From an uncultured Bacilli bacterium (lineage in GTDB: Bacteria; Bacillota_I; Bacilli_A; RF39; UBA660), in contig CANRIE010000115.1 of NCBI GenBank assembly GCA_947630585.1, positions 1 to 13,045 of the forward strand: 13,045 nucleotides of DNA, read 5' to 3'. Positions within the stretch are counted from its first letter, which is position 1. Each line of letters opens with the position of its first letter. The translations under genes and the position numbers were made by a program. The notes under the pieces are model-generated. The model did no database searches. It worked only from the letters and a program-made list of their open reading frames with translations, and was not told the origin of the DNA. Below, piece after piece: positions 7,470 through 13,045 of the stretch.

Positions 7470-7498
7470 TATCTAAAAATAGTTACTAATAATAACAA
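7470..7498 (-). promoter_or_regulatory. Possible promoter of the SH3b/WXG operon
   Basis: On the minus strand TTGTTA (7498-7493), 17 bases, TAGATA (7475-7470). It lies immediately downstream of the terminator at 7522-7560, where a new promoter is required. The DNA is very AT-rich, so chance matches are likely. Confidence 0.3.
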
Positions 7499-7521
7499 TT
7501 ATAAAAAGCCTATTTTTTCAA

Positions 7522-7560
7522 ACAAAAAGGATTTCAATTTTTTTGGATTAATTGAAATCC
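7522..7560 (-). terminator. Strong intrinsic terminator after the WXG100 pair
   Basis: A perfect 11-bp stem GGATTTCAATT / AATTGAAATCC (7529-7539 with 7550-7560) with a 10-base loop, followed on the minus strand by TTTTT (7528-7524). It separates the WXG100 pair from the SH3b operon. Confidence 0.85.
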
Positions 7561-7659
7561 CATAATAAGCATTATTCGTCTCTTATTTATAAGCCAAATT
7601 CATCTTTATTGCAGCATTTTTGCGTTAAAGTTTTATATAAAAATATGCTGCTTATTATG
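7561..7659 (-). ncRNA. Candidate structured RNA or 3' UTR element
   Basis: The ends are a perfect 11-base inverted repeat, CATAATAAGCA (7561-7571) and TGCTTATTATG (7649-7659). Inside, GCAGCATTTTT (7611-7621) pairs with the AAAAATATGCTGC segment (7639-7651) with a 2-base bulge; the two stems share three bases and could stack or compete. The element abuts the terminator at 7522-7560. It lies 88 bases after the WXG100 stop. It may be a processed 3' UTR, a separate small RNA, or a small inverted-repeat insertion; no known family recognised. Confidence 0.35.
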
Positions 7660-7747
7660 ATAATAATTCCATTATTAATAACTCTAATGCTAAAATTAAT
7701 CCAATAGATGAACAAAATTAAACAATTATTAAGAAATTAATCAATTA

Positions 7748-8053
7748 CTATCCATTTAAACCTTGATTGCCAATATTAGCAATTTCATTATCCATTCTTG
7801 CATATCTTTCTGCTGTTTCGTTTAAAAATATTGCATAATCACGCATTTTTCCACTAAATTTTTCATAATTTTTTCTTAACGAATCATACTTTTCTTGAAA
7901 CTCAGTTGCTGCTCTTCCTTGAAATGCATCTGGTACTCTTCTTACAGTTTGAGATACCTCATTTAACACCTCTTCTATTTCATGCACCTTATTATTTATA
8001 TTCTTAGCTTTATCTTTTAAAGCATCTGGTGATACTCTTAATTCATCTCCCAT
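7748..8053 (-). CDS. WXG100 family protein (ESAT-6-like), FQG variant
   Basis: 101 residues, the standard WXG100 length. Two helices flank the turn PDAFQGRAATEF, where F44-Q-G46 replaces W-x-G. The C-terminus carries Y84-A-R-M-D88, fitting the YxxxD/E secretion signal of type VII substrates. Such proteins form helical-hairpin dimers exported by the membrane ATPase EssC/EccC. It is preceded by AAGGAGG 9 bases from the ATG and lies 14 bases after the other WXG100 gene, so they are likely cotranscribed and may heterodimerise. No ATPase or other machinery gene is in the window. Confidence 0.9.
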   Translation of the reverse strand: MGDELRVSPDALKDKAKNINNKVHEIEEVLNEVSQTVRRVPDAFQGRAATEFQEKYDSLRKNYEKFSGKMRDYAIFLNETAERYARMDNEIANIGNQGLNG

Positions 8054-8067
8054 ATTTTTTTACCTCC

Positions 8068-8361
8068 TTATATTCTACCAGCACGATTTGCTACATCATC
8101 TTGTGCATCTTTAATAGCCGATGCTGATTTTTGTAAAAATATTCCATATTTTTTAATTATCTCTCCTAATGCATTTAAATCGCCTTCATAGTCTTTTGCT
8201 TTACTTGTAAAAGATATATTATCGTTTCCTTTCCAATCGTTCTCTAACTCATTAATAACAACATATATACCTTTAACATACTCTCTATATCTATCTGCTA
8301 AAGATAACATTGTCGATGCTATTGATGCCATTTCTTGATAGCTTGCTTTGAAATCTCCCAT
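8068..8361 (-). CDS. WXG100 family protein (ESAT-6-like)
   Basis: 97 residues, helix-turn-helix hairpin with canonical W43-K-G45 in NDWKGNDNISF. The C-terminus (SAIKDAQDDVANRAGRI) lacks a clear YxxxD/E signal, whereas the downstream partner has one. This is the usual division of labour in heterodimeric WXG100 pairs, where only one subunit carries the signal. GGAGGTG is 6 bases before the ATG. First gene of its unit, after the terminator that ends tatD. Confidence 0.92.
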   Translation of the reverse strand: MGDFKASYQEMASIASTMLSLADRYREYVKGIYVVINELENDWKGNDNISFTSKAKDYEGDLNALGEIIKKYGIFLQKSASAIKDAQDDVANRAGRI

Positions 8362-8414
8362 TTTAACACCTCCATTTGTTTTTTTTGGAAAATTATAGTC
8401 TTTAATGTTAACAT

Positions 8415-8420
8415 ATTATA
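8415..8420 (-). promoter_or_regulatory. Possible -10 box for the WXG100 pair
   Basis: A perfect TATAAT on the minus strand (8420-8415), about 55 bases upstream of the first WXG100 start and downstream of the tatD terminator. No convincing -35 is found at 16-18 bases, so support is limited. Confidence 0.35.
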
Positions 8421-8545
8421 ACTACATTTTCAATTTATCATATTTTTTTTTATATTTCAATAAAAAAAGATGCTTTTTCATAAAAATAGACACTTTTTTA
8501 CACAATAACTAAATTATATTCATATAACAAATGCTTTTTTATAAG

Positions 8546-8569
8546 AAAAAAAAAACTATTATATAGTTT
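8546..8569 (-). terminator. Intrinsic terminator overlapping the tatD stop
   Basis: On the minus strand AAACTAT (8569-8563) and ATAGTTT (8559-8553) form a 7-bp stem with a 3-base loop, followed by T down to 8546 (ten T in total). The stem contains the last two codons and the stop of tatD. It ends the metG-tatD unit and isolates it from the WXG island. A weaker hairpin with T-run lies at 8462-8478. Confidence 0.7.
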
Positions 8570-9341
8570 CTCTATTAATAGTTTCTAACTTATAATTTTT
8601 AATAACATTATTAGTTGTTACTTTGGTTATTTCGTTTAAAGATATATTTTTAATATTACTTAAGTTTTCAGCAATTATCTTAATATTTTTAGGTTCATTA
8701 GTCTCTCTTCTTAAAGGCTCAGGACTTAAATATGGACTATCAGTTTCTAAAACAATACTTTCTATAGGAATACTTTTTAAAGTTTCTTTTAAATTGGTAT
8801 TTTTATAAGTAGATACTCCTCCAATTCCAAGTAAGTAACCTAAATCAAGATATTTCTTAGCATTTTCTAAAGGACCGCTAAAACAATGAATAGTTCCTCT
8901 TAATTTATAATTTTTTAAAATATCATATGTATCCCCGAAGGCATCTCTTGTATGAATTACAACTGGTAAATCTAATTTACTTGCTAAATCTAGTTGAGCT
9001 TTAAATAATTTAATTTGATCTTCTTTATTATCTTTATTATGAAAATAATCAAGTCCAATCTCACCAATTCCAATTATTTTTTTATTTTCATGAATTAATT
9101 TTTCAAAATAAGGAATAGTATCCGAATTAAAATCTTTAATTTCATCAGGATGAAGTCCAATTGTTAAATAGATATCATCATATTTATTAATAATTTCTAT
9201 CGCGTCCCGAATCCCTTTCATATCACAGCCTGAGATAATAAAATTACATACATTATTATCCTTAGCTCTTTTTAAAATACTTGGTATATCATCAGTTAAT
9301 TCTAAATGAAAATGGGTATCAGTTAAACTATTCTTGTTCAT
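8559..9341 (-). CDS. tatD: TatD-family metal-dependent hydrolase (deoxyribonuclease-like)
   Basis: 260 residues, the usual length for TatD/YabD TIM-barrel metalloenzymes, which act as 3'-5' exonucleases and possibly D-aminoacyl-tRNA deacylases. All metal ligands are visible: DTHFH (H10, H12), GEIGLDY (E94), VVIHTRDA (H130), IHCFSG (H152) and LETDSPYLSPEP (D201). A family-typical RRETNEP segment follows. The start overlaps the end of metG by 14 bases with GAGAAGAAG as ribosome site, so expression is coupled to metG; the same pairing (metS-yabD) is found in Bacillus. Its mRNA is thus also under the metG T-box. Confidence 0.95.
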   Translation of the reverse strand: MNKNSLTDTHFHLELTDDIPSILKRAKDNNVCNFIISGCDMKGIRDAIEIINKYDDIYLTIGLHPDEIKDFNSDTIPYFEKLIHENKKIIGIGEIGLDYFHNKDNKEDQIKLFKAQLDLASKLDLPVVIHTRDAFGDTYDILKNYKLRGTIHCFSGPLENAKKYLDLGYLLGIGGVSTYKNTNLKETLKSIPIESIVLETDSPYLSPEPLRRETNEPKNIKIIAENLSNIKNISLNEITKVTTNNVIKNYKLETINRETI

Positions 9342-10869
9342 TCTTCTTCTCGATTCTCATGAAAATTGGTTTAAAGTCATTTATCTTAATACCTTCTTCT
9401 AACGTTCCAAATTTATCTATCGTGTCATATCCAGTTTTCTTAGTATTAAGTTGTCTTAATATTTCTTTTGAAGTATTGATAAGGAATGGTTCAAGTAAGA
9501 TAGCACCGACTCTAATACTTTCAAGTAAATTATATAAAACATTTTTTAATCTATCTTTATTATCTTCTTTAGCTAAAGCCCAAGGAGCTGTTTCATCAAT
9601 ATATTTATTACATCTTCTAAAGATATCAAATATACTATCTAATGCTTCTGGAATTTCTAGTTTATCCATATAACTTTGAACTTTTGCTTTCGTTCCTTCG
9701 ACTAAACTGATTAAATCTTTATCAAACTCAGTTTCAACATTTGAATTAACAACTACTCCCTCAAAATATTTATTTAACATTGATAAAGTTCTATTAACTA
9801 AGTTTCCAACGGTATTAGCTAAATCTGTATTGTATCTGGTAATAAGTAAGTCTTCACTGAATGTTCCATCGCTTCCAAATGGGACTTCTCTTAATAGATA
9901 GTAACGAATAGCATCAACTCCGTATTCTTTAATGTACTCTCTTGGATCTCTATAATTTCCTAAACTTTTAGAAATCTTACCACCATTAATAACTAACCAA
10001 CCATGTCCAAATATTTGTTTAGGTAAAGGTAGGTCAAGAGCCATTAGAATACAAGGCCAAATAATTGTATGGAATCTCACGATTTCTTTTCCAACAATAT
10101 GCAAATCAGCTGGCCAATATTTCTTGAATAAACTATCATCGCGGCCTAAATAACCTAAAGCACTGATGTAATTAGATAAAGCATCAATCCAAACATAAAC
10201 AATATGTTTAGAATCAAAGGTAACAGGTATTCCCCAATTAAAAGTTGTTCTTGAAACACATAAATCTTCAAGACCTGGTTTAATAAAATTATTAATCATT
10301 TCATTTTTTCTTGATACAGGTTCAATAAATTCAGGATGAGATTCAATATATTCAACTAATCTATCTTGATATTTACTAAGTCTAAAGAAATAAGCTTCTT
10401 CTGAAACCATATTAACATCTCTTCCGCAATCAGGACATTTCCCGTCTACTAATTGACTTTCAGTCCAAAATGATTCACAAGGAGTACAATATAATCCTTT
10501 ATATTCACCCTTATAAATATCTCCTTGGTCATATAACTTTTTAAATATCTTTTGAACAGTTTCTTTGTGATAATCATCAGTTGTTCTAATAAACTTATCA
10601 TAGTTAATATCTAAACTTTTCCATAAGTCTTTTGCATCATCAATAATCTTATCAACATACTCTTTTGGCGTAACTCCAGCTTCCTCTGCTTTCTTTTGAA
10701 TTTTTAAACCATGTTCATCGCTTCCTGTTAAAAAGAAAACATCATACCCTTCTAACTTTTTAAATCTTGCAATTGCATCAGCTATAACTGTTGTATAACA
10801 ATGCCCAATATGAAAATTAGCTGATGGATAATAAATTGGGGTTGTTATATAATATTTTTTCTTTTCCAT
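9328..10869 (-). CDS. metG: Methionyl-tRNA synthetase
   Basis: Class I aminoacyl-tRNA synthetase that charges tRNA-Met. 513 residues: HIGH at 20-23, two CxxC zinc knuckles at C128/C131 and C145/C148, KMSKS loop as KISKS at 298-302, and the helical anticodon-binding domain with NTVGNLVNRTLS and ETAPW. Bacillus MetS is about 660 residues and carries a C-terminal Trbp111-like tRNA-binding domain; that domain is absent here, so this is a short form. AAGGAGG lies before the ATG. Regulated by the T-box leader immediately upstream. Stop is TAG inside the start region of tatD. Confidence 0.98.
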   Translation of the reverse strand: MEKKKYYITTPIYYPSANFHIGHCYTTVIADAIARFKKLEGYDVFFLTGSDEHGLKIQKKAEEAGVTPKEYVDKIIDDAKDLWKSLDINYDKFIRTTDDYHKETVQKIFKKLYDQGDIYKGEYKGLYCTPCESFWTESQLVDGKCPDCGRDVNMVSEEAYFFRLSKYQDRLVEYIESHPEFIEPVSRKNEMINNFIKPGLEDLCVSRTTFNWGIPVTFDSKHIVYVWIDALSNYISALGYLGRDDSLFKKYWPADLHIVGKEIVRFHTIIWPCILMALDLPLPKQIFGHGWLVINGGKISKSLGNYRDPREYIKEYGVDAIRYYLLREVPFGSDGTFSEDLLITRYNTDLANTVGNLVNRTLSMLNKYFEGVVVNSNVETEFDKDLISLVEGTKAKVQSYMDKLEIPEALDSIFDIFRRCNKYIDETAPWALAKEDNKDRLKNVLYNLLESIRVGAILLEPFLINTSKEILRQLNTKKTGYDTIDKFGTLEEGIKINDFKPIFMRIEKKNEQE

Positions 10870-10899
10870 TTTCTATTCCTCCTTATATTAATTAAAATT

Positions 10900-10932
10900 A
10901 AAAAAGATTCTTATCCTAAAGGACGAGAATCT
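10900..10932 (-). terminator. T-box regulated terminator of metG
   Basis: On the minus strand AGATTCT (10932-10926) pairs with AGAATCT (10911-10905); GGA/TCC extends the inside of the stem, and six T follow (10905-10900). Its 5' arm lies directly after the conserved T-box sequence, so antiterminator and terminator are mutually exclusive. Confidence 0.85.
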
Positions 10933-11102
10933 CGTGGTACCACCTTATTTTGCATATTACTATGCCTTATTCTCTTAACGTGAGTCAACGTAGGTTTCCC
11001 TATGCTCCAGAACCATCCTTCAATTAGGTCTAATTGTTTTTTCCACCACCCAAAACATCTCTTTAAAAATTCCTAATTTACTCTATTCCTTCCCTGCAAC
11101 AT
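10900..11102 (-). promoter_or_regulatory. T-box leader controlling metG-tatD
   Basis: Riboswitch-like leader that senses uncharged tRNA. On the minus strand the conserved T-box AAGGTGGTACCACG is at 10946-10933, just before the terminator. Upstream are an AGATG element (about 11060-11056) fitting the distal bulge of stem I and, on the 3' side, AAGGATGGTTC, whose ATG (11016-11014) is followed by a purine and could be the Met specifier codon. Uncharged tRNA-Met would pair with the specifier and the T-box and allow readthrough. The specifier assignment is tentative because I could not fold stem I fully. Confidence 0.92.
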
Positions 11103-11108
11103 GCTTAT

Positions 11109-11137
11109 ATTTTAGCACATTACTTTTCATTATTCAA
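11109..11137 (-). promoter_or_regulatory. Promoter of the metG T-box unit
   Basis: On the minus strand TTGAAT (11137-11132), 17 bases, TAAAAT (11114-11109), with TGC directly before the -10 as an extended -10. The -35 box lies in the last codons of the SpoVT-like gene, so the two genes are packed but separately started. The start of transcription is expected near 11102. Confidence 0.65.
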
Positions 11138-11654
11138 GATATTTATCTAAAAAATTATTCATTAAATCAAGTAACTTTAAATCATTATTCTCTAAATTAG
11201 TATCTGAAAGAAGTATTAACAAACCAACTGTATCGCCATTTTTAATAATTGTTTTAATTACATATGATACTTTCACATCTTCTTTATCTTTATTTAATGA
11301 TAATTTAGCCGGAATATGTTCTTTAACCTCTCTTCTTTCATCTAAAATACTATTTAAATAGGGACTAAGTTCCACTCCTTGATATTCTTTGTATTTATTT
11401 GATGTTAAAACTATACTATTTAAATTTGTTAATAGAAAATCTATATTATAAATATCTTCTATACATTCTATTAAATTAGTAAGTGAAATATCATATTCAT
11501 CTAAATCTGAATATCTATTTAAAACAATACAATCATCTTGAACATTAATTTCAACTTGTTCATTTTCTTTAATTTTTAAAACTTTTCTTATTTCTTTTGG
11601 TATAACTATTCGACCTAATCCATCAACTCTTCTAACCATACCAGTTGTTTTCAT
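11130..11654 (-). CDS. spoVT: SpoVT/AbrB-type transcription regulator
   Basis: 174 residues, close to the 178 of Bacillus SpoVT. The N-terminal 50 residues (MKTTGMVRRVDGLGRIVIPKEIRK...) are a typical AbrB/SpoVT swapped-hairpin DNA-binding domain. Residues about 55-174 match the position of the GAF-like ligand or dimer domain of SpoVT, with GDTVGLLILLSD near the end. In Bacillus SpoVT tunes sigma-G genes during spore formation, while the short AbrB lies upstream of metS; here the long form occupies the abrB position. GGGTGAT is 3 bases before the ATG. A small hairpin CCAAT/ATTGG (11663-11678) touches the ribosome site. The ligand of the GAF-like domain is unknown. Confidence 0.92.
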   Translation of the reverse strand: MKTTGMVRRVDGLGRIVIPKEIRKVLKIKENEQVEINVQDDCIVLNRYSDLDEYDISLTNLIECIEDIYNIDFLLTNLNSIVLTSNKYKEYQGVELSPYLNSILDERREVKEHIPAKLSLNKDKEDVKVSYVIKTIIKNGDTVGLLILLSDTNLENNDLKLLDLMNNFLDKYLE

Positions 11655-11711
11655 TTAATCACCCAATTTTATTATTGGTAAATATTATAAATTTATACTT
11701 AAAATACTTTT

Positions 11712-12092
11712 TTATCGATTATTATTGTTATTGTTATTGTTGTTGTTATTATTATTGTTACTACTACGAGAAGTGCCTGAACTAGAAGAAGTAGAAGAAG
11801 TAGGTCTTGGTGTATAATGAGGTGTTATTAAAACGCCACTTTTCGTTATTTTAATATTATCAATTGATGAATCTCGAGGAATTAAAGGTAAAGTTTTAAC
11901 AACTTGATTACTAGCATTAACAAATGATAATAAATTTTGATTAGCAACAACTGTATTATCAGGTGATTCTCCTAAAAAATTATAAACTTCATTAAACATA
12001 TTTTCAGTTATATTAGAATAATATTTAGTTAAAGTATAACATTTTTTCATTCTAACTATTTCATTATATGTTTTTGGTTTTTGATTAATCAT
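11712..12092 (-). CDS. Small protein with poly-Asn tail; possible substrate of the adjacent radical SAM enzyme
   Basis: 126 residues, unrecognised family. Residues 1-90 look folded or leader-like with a single Cys (C18) and no signal peptide; about 90-110 is Pro/Thr/Ser-rich (PRPTSSTSSSSGTSRSS); the end is 14 consecutive Asn and one Arg. The Asn run mixes six AAC and eight AAT codons (11718-11759), so it is not a pure triplet repeat. The ATG overlaps the stop of the SPASM enzyme by 4 bases (ATGA) and has GAGGAGG upstream, so the two are translationally coupled. Adjacency suggests it is the peptide modified by that enzyme, with the tail as the modified core; this is inference. No terminator is evident between it and the SpoVT-like gene 57 bases on. 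Confidence 0.75.
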   Translation of the reverse strand: MINQKPKTYNEIVRMKKCYTLTKYYSNITENMFNEVYNFLGESPDNTVVANQNLLSFVNASNQVVKTLPLIPRDSSIDNIKITKSGVLITPHYTPRPTSSTSSSSGTSRSSNNNNNNNNNNNNNNR

Positions 12093-13045
12093 TTTTCCTC
12101 CTCACAATCTACATAATAAAATTCAATATTTTGAAATGGTAAGTTAATTGATTGAATATGATAATAAGCATTATTTTTTTGTTTACTATAGTGATAATCT
12201 CTTAATTCACTTGTTGTAAAGAAAATATTGTTTGGAGATTCTTTAGAAATATCATTATAGTATAAAGATATTATCTTCGTTATATCTATACAATAATAAC
12301 ATTTTTTATCAGATTCATTTTTAATTATTGTATTAGTATATATTTGATGAGTCATTATATGTTCTTGTTTAATTCTATTTTCATCACCATATTGAACTAA
12401 ATTACCACTTAATAACATTATATATAAAGAATTATTAACAGGATAATCACAATCTTCTAAAACCCCTTTTTTTATATATAATTTTATTTTACTTTTATCT
12501 GTTAAATAAATTATATCTCTTTTAGTTTTCAATATCTGAGATTCTAACTTATATTCAAAATCATCAACTTTTAATATAAAGATATTAGAATCATAAATAT
12601 TTTTTAAATTTGGATCCTTATCTATTATTTCTTTTAATTTAACAATATCTAAAACATTTATTTGATTTACTTGTGGATAATATTCTTGAGCTATATTAGG
12701 ATGCATTTTACTTAAATACATATATATTGATTCATTATTATTTTCATCTTCCATATATAATTCTTTATTATCTTTATAAATTTCTTGTTGTAAATTACAA
12801 GTATATGATTTATTTATTTTATAATTATTTTTCACAAATGGACAACCAGTTTTACATAAATATAAATATTTGCAACTTAAGCATTCTTTATTAAATCCAC
12901 CCTTATTATGACTTTCAAATATTCTTAACTTTGCATTATTCAAGATATCTTCTACCCTATCTTTATAAATATTTCCATAATAGAAATTAGGATTTTTTTG
13001 ACCTCTTACACAAGAATAAATATCGCCATCTCTTTCTAATAAGAA
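12089..13045 (-). CDS. Radical SAM/SPASM peptide-maturase-like protein, N-terminus outside window
   Basis: The frame is open to the right edge, giving 318 residues; the radical SAM core with CxxxCxxC lies beyond the window. The visible start is a SPASM domain: DGDIYSC then GNIYKD (the usual C-x-G-N-I pattern), then CLSCKYLYLCKTGC, which is Cx2Cx5Cx3C, and a last Cys in SYTC. These cysteines hold auxiliary iron-sulfur clusters in enzymes that crosslink or epimerise ribosomal peptides. About 220 residues follow that I do not recognise, with CYYC 70 residues before the end and an acidic end CEEEK. A TTG at 12943 could be mistaken for a start, but the SPASM motif runs through it. It ends in TGA, overlapping the start of the poly-Asn protein. 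Confidence 0.85.
   Translation of the reverse strand, partial: FLLERDGDIYSCVRGQKNPNFYYGNIYKDRVEDILNNAKLRIFESHNKGGFNKECLSCKYLYLCKTGCPFVKNNYKINKSYTCNLQQEIYKDNKELYMEDENNNESIYMYLSKMHPNIAQEYYPQVNQINVLDIVKLKEIIDKDPNLKNIYDSNIFILKVDDFEYKLESQILKTKRDIIYLTDKSKIKLYIKKGVLEDCDYPVNNSLYIMLLSGNLVQYGDENRIKQEHIMTHQIYTNTIIKNESDKKCYYCIDITKIISLYYNDISKESPNNIFFTTSELRDYHYSKQKNNAYYHIQSINLPFQNIEFYYVDCEEEK

Larger units (their letters stand above)
7279..7747. other. 469-base non-coding gap between the two WXG transcription units
   Basis: No convincing gene. From the right: 3' region of the WXG100 pair with a folded element (7561-7659) and a strong terminator (7522-7560); a possible promoter at 7470-7498; a 14-base perfect palindrome TATTGTTAACAATA at 7408-7421; a strong ribosome-site-like AGAAAGGAGA at 7329-7338 with no usable start near it; and AT-rich repeats (TTAATTAAT type) just before the ATG at 7278. 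The implied leader of the SH3b operon is about 185 bases, long enough to hold regulation. Confidence 0.6.

Noticed and set aside
8623..9673. Plus-strand open frames opposite tatD and metG.
   Set aside because: They lie antisense to strongly conserved genes, have no ribosome site, and encode low-complexity hydrophobic sequence typical of shadow frames.
11718..11759. The Asn run as a pure triplet microsatellite or sequencing artefact.
   Set aside because: AAC and AAT alternate irregularly, so it is not a simple repeat; slippage may still have helped create it.
1..13045. Mycoplasma genetic code (TGA as Trp).
   Set aside because: TGA is a functional stop in tilS, the 125-residue gene and the radical SAM gene, each next to a start with a ribosome site; Trp positions use TGG.
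1..13045. Insertion sequences, integrases, tRNA genes, CRISPR arrays.
   Set aside because: No transposase or integrase motifs, no tRNA-like folds and no regularly spaced repeats were seen.

Overview
The window looks like a chromosomal segment of a very AT-rich, low-GC Gram-positive bacterium (Firmicutes, or a Bacilli/Mycoplasmatota-like gut lineage). Every supported gene is on the minus strand, so transcription runs from high to low coordinates. TGA is a genuine stop: tilS, one small helical gene and the radical SAM gene end in TGA beside the next start, and Trp is read from TGG. This excludes the Mycoplasma code. GAGGAGG/AGGTGA-type ribosome binding sites are frequent. A SpoVT-type regulator and a 3D-domain cell-wall protein suggest a cell-walled organism of sporulating ancestry.

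Layout in the direction of transcription. (1) 13045-11712: the C-terminal part of a radical SAM/SPASM peptide-maturase-like enzyme, overlapping by 4 bases a small protein that ends in 14 asparagines; this is a candidate RiPP-type enzyme/precursor pair. (2) 11654-8559: housekeeping block spoVT-like regulator, T-box-controlled metG, and tatD overlapping metG. (3) 8361-4124: an accessory island of WXG100/type VII secretion-like genes in two units. The first holds two WXG100 proteins. The second holds a protein with two nearly identical SH3b domains, two small helical proteins, and a 517-residue WXG-headed protein. (4) 3951-1: a 3D-domain protein with its own promoter and terminator, then a short unit bounded by terminators that looks like a small RNA gene, then tilS and the 5' part of ftsH.

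The order abrB/spoVT-type regulator, metG, tatD, 3D protein, tilS, ftsH follows the conserved near-origin cluster known from Bacillus (abrB-metS-yabD-yabE ... tilS-hprT-ftsH). Here rnmV, ksgA and hprT are absent, and the WXG100 island sits exactly between tatD and the 3D gene. No type VII ATPase (EssC/EccC) is in the window, so the island would depend on machinery encoded elsewhere.

Most novel points: the poly-Asn protein next to a SPASM enzyme; the secreted-protein operon whose large product has a zincin-like tail pattern but no HExxH and no visible immunity gene; and two structured non-coding stretches (about 3081-3226 and 7524-7660).
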